Below are positions 1-11,934 of a DNA stretch of 64,000 nt, piece by piece (position 1 is the stretch's first letter; every line of letters begins with the position of its first letter). The DNA comes from Ceratothoa steindachneri (lineage: Eukaryota; Arthropoda; Malacostraca; Isopoda; Cymothoidae), in the NCBI GenBank assembly GCA_963969495.1, contig OZ018326.1:1985444-2049443 (forward strand), written 5' to 3'. A program made the translations under genes and the position numbers. A model generated the notes under the pieces. The model did no database searches. It saw nothing but the letters and a program-made list of their open reading frames with translations, and was not told the origin of the DNA.

Positions 1-325
1 ACACTTCAAAAAGAGATATATGAATGTTTATTGGCTACAGGAAATGTTCCACATAACTAACCAAACCTAACGTAAACTAACTTTATATTTTATATTTTAG
101 GGTTGTTTGGTGTGATGATGATTAAGTGCCAAAACATTTGAATAAGGATCTTAAAATGACTACATTAGTTAGAATATTTCTGATGGTAAAACGTAAGATG
201 AAAGATGCTCAATTTTTTAGAAAGATTAAAGGATGATGTTAAAATAGCTACAATATAGAGAAGGATGATAAAGTGAACCCTCTCCTATAATGGAGCGAGA
301 GGCAACGACGAAAATAGGCTAGACT
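1..325. other. AT-rich stretch, nothing recognised
   Basis: No open frame of useful length, repeat or RNA motif could be recognised. It leads directly into the minisatellite. Confidence 0.5.
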
Positions 326-1457
326 GTAAAATTAAATATAGCTTGCGGTTTACAGCAGTATACGTAATCAAAGGGGTGAAATAACTTTTGGCATGCGTTC
401 TACCACAGTACCTATAGTCTACGCTGTGAAATAACTTTTAGCCTGCAATCTACTGCAGTATTTTTATTTTACGCTATGAAATGACCTTAGGCTTGCGGTC
501 TATTTCAGTATCCGTAGTTAACGCTGTAAAATGACCATTACCTTTGCGGGCTTGGGCAGTATCACTAGTCTACGCAGTGAAATTACATTTAGCGTGCAGT
601 CTACCGCAGAATCTGTAGTCACCTCTCTGAAATTACCTTTAGCTTGCGGTCTACCGCAGTATCCGTAGGCAACGCTGTGAGATGACATTTAGCTTGCAGT
701 CTACCACAGTATGCGTAGTTTACGCTGTGAAATGACCTTTATCGTGCCGTCTACCTACGTATCCGTATTCTTCGCTGTGAAATGAGCTTTAGTGTGCGTC
801 ATAACAGTGGAACGGTAGTCTACGCTGTGAAATGACTTCTACCATGCGGTATACAGCAGTATATGTAGTCTAAGATACAAAATGGCCTTTACCGTATGGT
901 ACTCGCAGCATCTGTTATCTACGCTGCAAAATTACCTTTAGCGAGTGATCTACCGCAAAATCCGGAGTCTACGTATTTAAATGACCTTTATCGTGCTGAA
1001 TACCGCAGTATCTGTAGTCTACGCTGTAAAATGACCTTTACGTACCTTGTACTGCAGTATCTATATTATTAACTGTTAATTTCCTTTTAGCGTGCGGTCT
1101 ACTGCACTATCCGTTGTCTACGCTGTAAAATGACCTTTACGTGTGGTCTATGCACTATCCGTAGGCAACGCTGTAAAATGAACTTCAAAGTGCGGTCTAC
1201 TTCTATATCCGTTGTCTACGCTATGAAATGACCTTTATCGTGAGGTTTAACGAAGGGCCGAGAGTCTACGCTGTGAAATGACGTTTGGTTTACGCTCTAC
1301 AGCAGTATCTCTATTATATGCTGTAAAATGACCTTTAGCGTGCGGCCTACCGCAGTATCCCCAGTCAACGTTGTTAAATGACTTATAGCGTACGGTCCGT
1401 CGCACTATCCATAGTCTACGCTGTGAACTGACCTTTAGCGGGCGATCTAAACTCATG
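326..1457. repeat. ~50-bp tandem minisatellite
   Basis: About 22 head-to-tail copies of a unit close to 50 bp are seen. Each copy carries the recurring words 'tacgctgtgaaatgac', 'agcgtgcggtctaccgcag' and 'atccgtagtc'. Copies differ by substitutions and small indels, so the array is old. The unit contains two small dyads, gcggtctaccgc and gtagtctac. A last partial unit ('acaatgacctttagcgcatgg') lies near 1523-1545. The short open frame on the minus strand here follows from the repeat and is not treated as a gene. Confidence 0.9.
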
Positions 1458-1459
1458 GT

Positions 1460-3290
1460 ATATTTTTATTCACTGCTTTAGTTGATCCTTTTAACACTAG
1501 TGCTCCTGACCGGTGAATATACAATGACCTTTAGCGCATGGTTTACCTTTTTCATGCTCACCTTGTGTTTACCTTTTTAACTTGACTGCTCTTGACCAGT
1601 GGTTAGGTGAGGTATTAGTGACGTAGATTCAAGTAATCCTCCCTAATAATGACCGTTTATGTACTATTTAGGTTTTATTTACGCTTTTGATTTTGATTTA
1701 TTATGATTTGTCTGATTAAGTATATCATTAATAATATATCAACATTCAAAATTATTCAATTCGTTTTGATCATCCTGTAGTATAAAGTTCTCATATGGAG
1801 GTAGGCTGTACACTTAAATGTAAAAACACCTTGTAGACCACCCGCTAAAGTTTAAATTACCTGGTATTGCGCACGTCAAAATAGTACTCAATTAATTCTA
1901 GCAAGGCAACAAAAACTATCGTAACCTGTGTGACTTTCATTTCGATCTAGATATGTTATCTGAAAGCTTTCAAATCAATTTTCTTTACAAGTCTATTTAA
2001 AGATATATTGTACTATTATTGGTAATCATGAACTAATTTAAGGGACAGAATTTCTTGTCTGATAATCACTATATTATATATTCGTCCTTTATTTTTATTA
2101 TCTTCCTCATAGGTCCCAGATATTTTTATTACCTTCTCTTCGTAATCTAAATAATAGCCAAATAACTTTTGTGGGAAATTCAAAAACTTCATCCATCCAA
2201 ACAAAATTTAAGATATTACGGTAACTTAATGAGGGATGGGTTTGTAAAGATGTCGTAGTCATATATTTTCTTTTTTGTATAGAAAATTTGCTCTTACGGA
2301 AAATATAATAACACATTACTACGAATATATAATTTTCTGAATTTTTTATCACTACTATATAGAATCAAACGGCCCAATTTCGTATTAAAACTAAAGAATT
2401 AGTGAGTATAATTCTATTAAAAGAAAAATGTTATGACATTTCCCGCTAGCTTTGTATATAGAAATATGTTTGAACCTACAGAAAGCTTTTATTAATGAAA
2501 CATTGCAACAAAAAGAATTTTTGTAACCCAAAACGGTTAAATAATAAGACAAGCAAAAACAGAAAAGTACCTTACGATAAAGAATCCAAACAAATTAAGC
2601 TATTAGTCAGATCTCCTGTAACTCCTTTCAAATCTATTGCTGGCTTCCAATTTTTCCGCGACTTTTGAACTCTAATTTTACATGCTTAATATTCTTACCC
2701 CGCCATTTTTTCACCTTCACATTCATTCACATTCTCATTTTCCCCATGAAGCTCTAGACCGGCAAAACCTCAGCTAATATATTTTTTTTTAAGTTCGAGT
2801 TTTATCTGTTTTTTCTTTTATCCTCTCCTCTAAAATTCTATAACTTTAATAAATATGAAGAAAACCTAATTTTTCACTGCATGAAGAGGAATCAAAAAAG
2901 AAAAACTACCAAAACTAAAAGATGAGTATGAATGTTAGAGGTTTCGAACTGAAAAGCCATCGACAAAACGTTTACTAGTTGACTAAAGAAAGTGGATAGA
3001 ACAAGAGTAAATTTAGGTTAAAATTAAACGTGTGTTTTAATCTGAAAATAACATTAAATGGCTCAGACCCTAAGATTAACAAACTTTCTTAAAAACTTTA
3101 GAAAAATGATGGAACTTAGAGAAAAGAATGCAGTAACGTTACTATCATTATGAAATCGTTTTAATGATATAAACTGCTTTATTTAATATACAAATCTCTT
3201 TTATTTTTCTCAAAACATTCTAAACTTATTTATTTTTCTTCTACAAATTTATTTTATTAACTGTGGATAAAGTTTTTATCACACACAACA
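1460..3290. other. AT-rich intergenic DNA, nothing recognised
   Basis: Two open frames under 85 codons overlap each other on the minus strand near 2.0-2.35 kb. Neither has a recognisable domain or composition that argues for coding. Nothing else is visible. Confidence 0.5.
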
Positions 3291-3579
3291 TGAACAACAC
3301 AATTATAATTACGATTGCCAAACAATTAGCTGCCACCAGATCTGCAACTATCCTAACAACCCAAGTGAGCGTGACATTCTCAAACCCGTACGATGGGAAA
3401 CTTGGCGTCAACGATTAGCAATTAAGCACCATGTCCGCATCTGGGCCACACACCCCTCCATCGTTCTAACCGCTTTTGGAAATATGTGACATAATTATGG
3501 ATCTGAATCCCATCACTGAACAGGATCGCAGAATTTACATCACACAGAAAGCCCCCATGAGTATCTTTACGTTATTCTG

Positions 3580-5100
3580 GAAGATTCGTTTTGAAAGTGG
3601 GAGAAGGGGATTATGATCCACCATTTCGTATTCATGACCCACTTTCTGGTTTTTCATATCTGGTTGTCACTGGTGCTCATTGAAGTGTTATTCCTCCCTA
3701 TATGGACAATAAAGATGGTTTCTCTTCTGATCCTCTCCTTAAAGCAGCTACTTCTTCGGATATAAAGACTATTAAAGGCATATCCTCCATTTGCCTCTCT
3801 ACCTTAGCCAGGTTTCTCGATGATAATTCATTATTACTGAAGTTGACGTTCCTACTATGGGCCTCAATTTTATCTTTGCCCATGCCCCTGGATTTTTTCT
3901 CTCATAGGCAAGTTTTTAGACCGCACTACTTCTCTCACAGTTTCGTGTTCATTTTTCCCTTCTCACTGATCTCTCCTCTTTGTCCTTTCCTCCAACCAAT
4001 ACCATTTCCAGGGGCTTCCACAAGAATTTTCCTCACCTTAGTCTCCCATCTTCAAAGGACATACCTATTAAACACAGTGTGGTTCACTTGATAGAGACGA
4101 CAGGTTGGACTGTATTCCCACGCCACCATCGTATAGCCCCAGAAGAATTAAAGTGAAAGCAGGCATATCTCGCCCTTCTACATCTGCATGGGAGTCTCTG
4201 CTTGATATCTTACCTAAACTTCCCTCCTGGCGTTTCCTAAATCATGGAACAACACTACACTCCCCTCTCAATCACCAAGAAGAAATTGCTCTCTCATGGT
4301 TTTCAGAGCCATGCTAATCATTTTCTCCTACCAACGAGGCTATGCCCGTTTTACTGCCCATTCTTGCCCAAAGGGCTCTAAAAGAGTTGTTTCGGATATG
4401 CAAGACATCCATGTAGGTAAAAAATTCCAACTAAAGGTCGGTAACTCATGGCAACCTCATTTTTCCCCCAACTTTTTTATTCACTCTCAAAAGAGATATG
4501 GCACCATTTCAAGGAAGCTGTTCGGGATATATCCCGGGCTCCGCTGCCTCTAACAATAATTGTGAGGCCGTGAATTGATTATCTCCACTGACCAAAAGCG
4601 ATTTTTTGGTGCACTATAATCTAAGTTTTTCTTTCGTGCTGTCTGAAGTCGAGGATTTCAATCTAGTCTTCAACATGCAGTTTAAAACGAAATTCAATAC
4701 TTCATTTCCTCTTTAAATGACGCAACGGATTTGCTTTCTTGCATTTCTTTAATAACGGGACCGCAGGTCTCTCATGTTCGTAATATCCATACAACCAAAG
4801 CGTTAGTTCAGGAACAAGATGAGGACAAAAACATTGCGCCTCTCTTGCCAACTCTTTCGTTCGCAAGATCGAATAACCAGCCAGCCCTTCTAAGTACATC
4901 CTGGGTGACTTTTCGTTAACTGAGCATACTCATCCTCTTACTCATCTCGCTTACCATCAGCATATATTTGACAAAGCTAAGTACCTGTCTAATCTTGGAA
5001 TGCAAGCTGATCCCAAGCTCATTGCATAACGTTTTATGTGAATAGGTATGAAACCGACGTTGCCAGATGTACCCACTCATGATCGCTTTTTCGACGGAAT
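3580..5100 (+). pseudogene. Decayed Ty3/gypsy pol (protease to integrase zinc finger)
   Basis: This is a pol remnant of an LTR retrotransposon, broken by stops and frame changes. Near 3648-3680 the frame reads FSYLVVTGAH, stop, SVIPPY. That matches the gypsy protease site, where the catalytic Asp of DTGA is normally expected; here it is Val. Near 4055-4155 come IKHSVVHLIETTGWTVFPRHHRIAPEE words of the protease-RT linker, then RPSTSAWESLL of the RT start. Near 4800-4850 the frame LVQEQDEDKNIAPLL resembles the entry to integrase. Near 4985-5095 'SNLGMQADPKLIA..RFM..GM' resembles the integrase HHCC finger. Protease to integrase spans only ~1.4 kb, against ~2.5 kb or more in complete elements, so RT/RNase H has lost a large part. 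No LTRs were identified. The motif reading is direct; the family assignment is by recognition. Confidence 0.7.
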
Positions 5101-5111
5101 AATTTAGGAGG

Positions 5112-5505
5112 AGCACACAAAGACTCCTTTGTTTCGCGTGGCGGCCATGTCAACTGGCCACCGACATCATGCGATTTGATGCCATTAGACTACTTTCTTT
5201 GGGGCTACCTTAAATCGCAGGTCTATGAGAATAATCCGCAAACAGTTGATGTCCTCAAAGTCAACATAACGAACAGCATCCAGCAAATTAAGCCAGATTT
5301 ATACGACAAAGTCATCGAAAATTGGGCTTCCCGAGAATACGTTCCACCAAGCGAAGCCTCGGCGGACATTTGAACGATGTCATATTCCTTACTTAATGTC
5401 ATAAAATGTATTTTCAAATTTAAAATAAATTGAGTGCACATATCACACACAACTTGTTTTATTTACATTTAAAAATCGAGTGACCTTATTGATATTGAAA
5501 GACCC
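5112..5505 (+). pseudogene. Mariner/Tc1-superfamily transposase, C-terminal fragment with 3' end
   Basis: From about 5130 to the stop at 5373 the frame reads RGGHVNWPPTSCDLMPLDYFLWGY, followed by a helical tail ending in a stop. The CDL-PLDYFLWG block is the third catalytic acid region of IS630-Tc1-mariner transposases. The first two catalytic acids and the DNA-binding domain are absent, so only the last quarter remains. Untranslated sequence of ~130 bp follows and ends near 'gaccctatata', a plausible element end next to a TA run. The fragment abuts the gypsy relic on its left. It is related to, but not the same copy as, the relic at 59.2-60.1 kb on the minus strand. Confidence 0.8.
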
Positions 5506-5550
5506 TATATATATATATATATATAATTTTTATATCGTCGTATATATAAC
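5505..5550. repeat. (TA)n microsatellite
   Basis: An uninterrupted TA run of about 20 bp is followed by AT-rich sequence that merges into the first partial unit of the ~250-bp satellite. Confidence 0.9.
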
Positions 5551-6624
5551 ACTCTTGAAGAGGGTTGAGGAACTCCAGGAGACTACTCTACCGGATTAAT
5601 GAATTCTGACTAATACTCTTTCCTAACCGTATTGGCTAGAACGTTATTGTTTATTTATCTCCCCAAAATATAAAGGGCGAAGATCAACGAGTATCATTCA
5701 CATTTGGTCAGTTTTCTATTAAAGTTAAATGTTAGCTTATGCAAAAGGCCTCTTCAAGTTTCTCTTTTTTGAGAAATTGATGGGGCCTTGTCGTATATGT
5801 AAGGCTCCTGAAGATGGTTGAGGAAGGTCGGGATTCTTCTCTAGCGGATTAAGGAATTTTTATTAGTACCGTTACCTAATCGCATTGACTGAACGTTATT
5901 GTTCATTTATCAAAAACATTAGAAGGCGAAGATCCAGTGGTAATATTCACATTTTCCCCGTTTTCTGTTAAAGTTAAGGGTTAGCTTATACAAAATGCTT
6001 CTTGAAATTTCTCTTTTTAGGGAAATGGCTGGTTGTCATGTCGTATATTTAATGCTCCTAAAGAGGGTTCAAGAACTCCAGGAGACTTCTCTAGCGGATG
6101 AAGGAATTCTTATTATTACTCCTCCATAAACGCATTGACTAAAACTTTATTGTCTTTTATACAAAAAATTAGAAAGGGCGAAGTTACACGAGTGAAATTC
6201 ACATATCCTCCGGTTTCTGTTGAAGTTGAACGTTTGCTTATGGAAAATGCTTCCTGAAATTTTTATTTATTAGAAAAATCTATCTTTGCCTTGTCTAATT
6301 GTAAGGCTTGAGAACAGGCTTGAGGAAAACAAAGAGACTTCTCTATTAGATTAATGAATTCTTATTATTTACCTCTACCTAACCGCATTGAATAGAACGT
6401 TATTGTTCTTTTATCTAAAAAAAATTGAAAGGACGACGATCCAAAGGGAAAATTCACATTTTCTCCGTTTTGTGTTAAGGTTTAACGTTAGCTTGTACAA
6501 AAGGCCTCTTTAAATTTCTCTTTTTTAAAAAAAATGATGGTTACTTTGTTGTATATGTAACCCTCCTGAAGAGGGTTAAGGAAGTCTAGAAGATTTGTCT
6601 AGTGAAATAAGGAATTCTTATTGT
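5534..6624. repeat. ~250-bp tandem satellite, four copies plus partial fifth
   Basis: Units start near 5551, 5803, 6053, 6303 and 6555, giving a period of 250-252 bp. Shared words in order are 'gaagagggttgaggaactcc', 'gacttctctagcggattaagg', 'cgcattgactagaacgttattg', 'gggcgaagatc', 'ttcacattttctccgttttctg', 'aaagttaacgttagcttat' and 'tcgtatatgtaaggctcctg'. The fifth copy stops abruptly near 6624, where a minus-strand retroelement relic begins. No coding potential. Confidence 0.9.
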
Positions 6625-8510
6625 TGCCATTCCATACCCCTTTAAGTACTGTCTGTATGCATCCCAGTTTTTCTGCTGGTTGCTTTTCTGCGTGTTATTT
6701 TTATTTGGATGGGCGAAGTGGAGATGGTGGTTTGTGGGGCATGGATGTGTGTGGTGATTTAGATTGAAGTTTTGATTCGTTAAGATAATATCTGGGATAG
6801 TCGAGGCTCGGGCTGTGAAATAAGTAGAGAAGTCTGGTCCTTCTCTGTTTAGTATGCCTCTTTGCATTAGGAGTTGTAGGGTTTTCCCAGTTCTATTTGT
6901 ATGGGTTGTGTACCCTGCTTCCCTGCACCTTGCGTTAAGGTTTCTGGCTAGAAATGTTGAGGCCTGTCTACGGAAGAGCTTCATAAAATTGGGTATTAGT
7001 AGGTACGAGCATCTTGGGGCTTGTTAGGTCACGGCTATGACCAGATCCCTTGTGGTTATCTTTATTTTCACTGCTAAAAATCACTTTTCTAGTTCTTTTA
7101 TTTCTGTGAAGTGTATTCCTTTTAATACCTATTGCCACTCCCTCATAGCTTGACTGTGAGTAGTTGGTTGTTTTGAATTTATAATTGGGGATTTTTTATT
7201 GTTTCTGTATCTGTGGTCATGGCGTGTTTTGTTAGGATTATTAAGTCTGGGTCTTCCTTTCTTATTATGTTCGAATAGATTATGCGTTTCTCCTTCCAGC
7301 CGTTATCTTTCAAAGTGAATATTTTAATTCTACGTTGATACGTGTCCATTGCTTTTTATATTTGTTTGTGGTCTCTGCCTGACTTTGTTTTGTCTGGTCG
7401 GCCTGGGGATCGAATGCGTCCATTTCTTTTCTTTTTAAATTCACCGCACGAGATGTTACTGCATGATTCTGGAGCGATGTATAACATTCCTGTTTCAGTG
7501 CATTGTGAACTTCCGTTTCGTCTGCGTCTGCTTCGTATCTCTATCTAAATTTTATCTTGAATAGTCCATCGACTATTTCCTTCTGCTTATATTGATTTGG
7601 AATCGGGGTAAGCATGGGATCCGTAAATTTTGATGTTGAAGTGTTGGTTGTCATTTTTTATTTTTGTTTTTCTGAGTTAGTTTTTGTTTCTTCTTCTTCA
7701 GATTCGGTTTCCATTTCCCTTTTGTCTTCTTTTTCTTCTACTTGGTCAGTAGTCTCCTTTGGAGTCATATTTATTATATACAACTCGCTCAAGGGTGGGT
7801 TCTCCGGAAACCACATTTTCTTTAGCCCATTTTTTCACGCATGGTGTTCAGTTGAGTTGCATATGATCCCGGGCTTCCCATATTAGGAAAGTGTGCATGC
7901 ATTATGCATAGGATTAAGCGGGTCTCATCCTACCATCGTTATTGACTGTTGGGGTCTGTGGGCGGGTGTAGAGACGCTTCTTTTAGCTGTTGCTGCGGCG
8001 TAGGAGGTGTTTTTCCTTAGTTGTTTTCGGGCTAGGCATGATATTGCTAGAGTTGTATGCCCATTTCCTCAGTTTAAGCATTTTTTCTCTGTGCTTTTGC
8101 AAACGTCCTACCCGTGATCTTGGCTGGAACATTCAGAGCATGTTTTTCCTTTGAAGCTACATTCCTTGGTTGAGTGCTTGTCTAGCGCTTATCATATGAA
8201 GCCCACTTGCACTGACACGAATGTAATCTCTTTCGATTTGACCGCAGGAGATTTTCGTGTAGAATGCAAGGAGTCCTTGTTCGGCGGCTTTCTTTGAGAT
8301 TTCCGTAAATCTGAAGATCACTTTAAAGACATGACCTTGATCGTTCCCCGCTCTCTTTATTCTTGTTCCTTTTCTCGTTCGTTTTATCTTTCTTCTCGTT
8401 CCTTTTGCCTTTCTTCTCTGTCTTTTCTCTTAGCTATTTCTCTTTTTTCTTCTTCCTGGATGTATGCCATAAGATCTTTGCCACTGAGTCCGAATGACTA
8501 ACCTTGTGTC
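6600..8510 (-). pseudogene. Non-LTR retrotransposon relic: gag zinc knuckles and endonuclease
   Basis: Read on the minus strand, several broken frames appear in the order expected for a non-LTR element. Near 8505-8400 is LSGKDLMAYIQEEEKREIAKRKDREER, a charged coiled-coil-like stretch. Near 8190-8050 is a knuckle array, KHSTKECSFKGKTCSECSS, then KKCLN-stop-GNGHTT, leading to KNTSYAAATA. An acidic low-complexity stretch lies near 7800-7650. Near 7070-6600 is an apurinic-type endonuclease: ITTRDLVIAVT, LARNLNARCREAGYTTHTN (normally GDLNARH) and STIPDIILTN. The expected closing SDH block is degraded. No reverse transcriptase follows, because the frame runs into the ~250-bp satellite. It is a 3'-truncated or replaced dead copy. 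I infer a Jockey/I-type clade but cannot fix it. Confidence 0.65.
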
Positions 8511-8514
8511 TTGA

Positions 8515-9065
8515 AAATTACTAACGACGACAGGATGCTGGTTTTACGCGACGGGCACAACAACAAGTATTAAATTAAAGCGCGACAATGAATATGACGT
8601 AATTATGGATTTCTTTAAGCACGAATGGGAGTGTGAATGGTTTGGCTTTAACAAACGAAAACCCGAAAAACAAAAATGGGAGGGGGCAAAACACTTGTGA
8701 GAGAACTTTTCCGTTCTAGATTTCACTGTGATTGGGACGAGAGTTACAGCACTCCTAACACAACAATACAATAAATAATACTATTTTTCTATTCCTTCAT
8801 TTTACGGCACGAGATAAGGCCTTGAAGAACAACAATTCAATTCAGGGGGGAATAAAATTTATAATTAAACAAGGTTTCTTGACAATCAATTTAGAAAAAT
8901 ATGGGAACGAGAACAAATACACTTCGCAAATAGGAATTAAATGGTTATTTATCATGATAATTGATGAAGGTTTGATATAGCTATTTATAACTATACAAAT
9001 AAGGCGAAAGAAACTGACAACATAAGGACAGCAAATCAGCTTTTTCAAATCTCAGTTAAACCAGA
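8515..9065. other. No recognised feature
   Basis: Two minus-strand frames of 68-75 codons occur but lack known motifs. Possibly the 5' untranslated part of the non-LTR relic next to it; this cannot be shown from the sequence alone. Confidence 0.4.
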
Positions 9066-9067
9066 AA

Positions 9068-9620
9068 ATAACTATGTTCACTAAAATAGTAGAATAGCTA
9101 TGTTTATCTCCTTGCCTCTATAAGCACTTCTATAATTTCAACTATTTACACTCGAAAAAAATCTGGGATGGGTTGGGGAGAGGCCTGGCCCATTAAAAAT
9201 GTCATGCAGGTGTGTGTATGCTCGTGCATGTGTACGAGCAGAAATTGAGTATGGTAACTAAAATAGTAGAGTAGGGATGTTTATCTCCTTACATTATTAA
9301 TCACTTCTAAATATTTTTCAACTATTTTCCCTCAAAAAAAAAATCTGAAGATTCCAGGATACTTTACTCTTCTCAGGCACTATAATCTTTGATTAAACTT
9401 CCGATACTTACTGATGTGGAATGAAATGAACCCTTAGTCTCAGACTTAGCTCATTTATGAGAAAACATATATATTCAAACCGCATCCCATTGCTCGAAAA
9501 AGGTCACTGACCAAGGGGGCGGGAGGCATTAGGCAGGTTGGGTCCATTAAAACGTCATGTGTGTACGTTCGTGTATGTAAGCGTGTGTTTGTGTGTGTGG
9601 TGTGTGCTAGCGTGGACTCA
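9068..9620. repeat. Degenerate ~180-bp tandem duplication with (TG)-rich tract
   Basis: The words 'actaaaatagtagaatag', 'tgtttatctcctt' and 'ctcgaaaaaaatctg' occur near 9080-9165 and again near 9258-9350. A third partial copy near 9493-9600 repeats 'ctcgaaaaa', 'cattaaaacgtcatg' and the TG/CG-rich tail seen near 9210-9240. The period is about 180 bp with clear divergence. Confidence 0.7.
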
Positions 9621-9700
9621 GAGTACAACCTTCAATACTTATGCCCTGCCGCGATGCTGTTTGATGGGACGATGGATTGCCTAACGATAGAATCAATAGA

Positions 9701-9765
9701 TAATGTTTGATATATAGAGATTCGAGGGTTCTTAGAACCCTCGAATCTCTATATATTAAACACTA
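9701..9765. repeat. Near-perfect palindrome (32-bp arms, 1-nt spacer)
   Basis: The left arm 9701-9732 and right arm 9734-9765 are reverse complements with two mismatches. The core is 'gattcgagggttct' / 'agaaccctcgaatc'. It would fold into an almost uninterrupted hairpin as RNA or single-stranded DNA. No TA-type duplication or transposase is visible beside it. Confidence 0.9.
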
Positions 9766-9779
9766 CAAACCTACACTCA

Positions 9780-10106
9780 ATGAAGATTTAAGTGCAATAT
9801 CATTATTAATTAACTAATTTTAACTACAGTTTGTTAGTTGGTTTGCCTTTTAACAAACCAAGCGTCACTGTAACCTATAAATACTAGCCCCTTGTTAAAC
9901 CCACCATTCACTCTCTAGGATGGATCCGCTTTAGTAAGTACCCAAATTTACCGTTTTTATATTAAATGTTTTTTAACTCTTACAGTCTTTACAAAATTAA
10001 AAACAAAGTTTAAATTTACTATCTCTAAATAATGCCAGGTGAATTTCTTCTCTTATAGTTTGTAATTAATTTTTGCAATAATCCTTAAATTTATTAACTA
10101 ATTTTT
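9780..10106. other. AT-rich stretch, nothing recognised
   Basis: No gene or repeat recognised. It lies between the palindrome and the tandem duplication. Confidence 0.4.
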
Positions 10107-10418
10107 TAGTCAGTCTCAAAGCAAATTTAACTGTTGCCAAGTAATTATTTAATAACAAAAAATTTAACTTCTAATACTTTTTACTGATATTTATAATTAG
10201 TCACCTTTTAAAATAATGTCTTGTTAGCCTTTTTAAGTTTTCTTCGTATATATTAGCAATTTTTGAGTCGGGTTTTAAAGCAAATCTAACTGTTGCTAAG
10301 TCATATTTCAAAATTTTAACTTATAGTACATATTACTGATATTTTATAATTGATCACTCTTTAAAATAATGTCTTGTTGGCCTTTTCAAGTTTTCTTCAT
10401 ATATATTAACTTTGTAAA
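10107..10418. repeat. ~159-bp direct tandem duplication
   Basis: Two copies, near 10107-10265 and 10266-10418, share 'aaagcaaatttaactgttgc', 'actgatattt', 'aaaataatgtcttgtt' and 'ttttcttcatatatatta' in the same order, with moderate divergence. Confidence 0.85.
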
Positions 10419-10552
10419 CTTTTTCTAGCCTGAAGATGATAACTTGTAGTTTTCGAAACGTAGTGAAAAATTAAAAGATGCTGCATCCGTTTCTCGTGGC
10501 TCTGGGATTTATCCTCAATATTAAATGCAGGCTTCACGGCCGAGCTCTATAT

Positions 10553-10553
<1 letters not shown>

Positions 10554-10619
<66 letters not shown>
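10554..10619. repeat. (TA)n microsatellite
   Basis: About 33 uninterrupted TA units. The open frame reading Tyr-Ile repeats through it is a product of the repeat. Confidence 0.98.
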
Positions 10620-10620
<1 letters not shown>

Positions 10621-11930
10621 GGTTAGTATAGCAATAAGTAACCACCTTCATATTGCATAGGGCACACCTGAGGGATGCTCATCATCCACGCTTGGCAAAT
10701 AACCTTATCCGAAAGACGGATCTAACAGACTTAGAAAGAACTGTACATTTGTTTATTTTAAATATCCCTGTAGTGTGCGCAGTGATGGTACGCTGTTAAA
10801 GTACCAATGAGTAGCCACCTTACAATGCATTTCCATCTAAATTTGATACGTGATGCTAGGCTAATATAGGTATTGTCTCTACTCGAGAATACAGCCTTTA
10901 AATTGGGATTTCATAATTACGATACCTAATTGATAAAAAACACCCCCCCTCCCTATTAAAGAAACGTACAACTATTCACTTAAGCCAAAATTCCTACTAA
11001 AACAACACATTTGAGGGCCTATTTGTGACTCCTGACTTGGAAAGGAGGTTTCTTCTCGAGCTGCATCTATCCTTAGCCTCTGAACAGATTAATAAAGGCA
11101 TATACTTCTCTTAATGCCATTGATATTTTGATCCCAACTTATTAACACGAGTATTGCGTAGTAATTGCATACACTAGTGCATATGTGGAGATCTCTCGTG
11201 CAATCTGATTGACAATGTAGCCATACATATTTGTTTTGCTTCACGCACTCGGAATTAAGTTGAGGGTTACTTGGCCCAGCTAATAACGAAGATCTCAGCA
11301 ATGGTGCATGCTCTCTATAAATTTTACTTCTATTTGTGTGGCCAATCTTACTTCATATTTATGACTGATTTTAGGTCATTATTGATCAATTTTTGACCTA
11401 ATAAAGTGTTCCGCCTTTGGATTCCATAAGAATACACTGCTGAGCTTGGCTACTCAAAACCAATAACTTCACTCTTGACCACGATTCAGGTGATCTTTCG
11501 GCCGTCCAGATGCACTGCCTCAACTGCCTGTGCCTGATACTATTATAGATAGTACTCCAGTGCCTGCTGCTTGGGACTTAATAGTCAACTTCCTCAATTC
11601 TTCTCCTGGAACAAGCAAAGATATCATCGAAAATACTAGAATTAACTCGATTTCATCTAGCATTCTAAGGTTTTGTGAAAGTGATTGACTGGTATCTACA
11701 ATGAAAGATCTAGGTCTTCCTCCAAATGTGTTTGAAAGAGAGATGACCTGTTTCTAGAAAATGTAGGTATCCTTTAGGGTCTCGAGTTGTTATTCCTCCT
11801 AAACATAATTAGCTCTAATGAGTGAGGTCGATTCTGGACACACTTGTTCGTCTCGAATTGAAGAATTAGCACGCAGCTATTTATGGTGGCGAAAATTTGA
11901 TCGCAATTTTGCAGACTTGTGCAACTTATG
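10620..11930. other. No recognised feature
   Basis: Mixed-composition sequence with short frames only. The part just before 11930 may belong to the gypsy copy that follows, but I could not recognise RT or RNase H blocks in it. Confidence 0.4.
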
Positions 11931-11934
11931 TCCT

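Noticed and set aside
2016..2352. Two overlapping minus-strand frames of 62 and 81 codons
   Set aside because: Mutually overlapping in AT-rich DNA with no motif; expected by chance.
10478..10660. 60-codon frame with repeated Tyr-Ile
   Set aside because: Translation of the (TA)n microsatellite.
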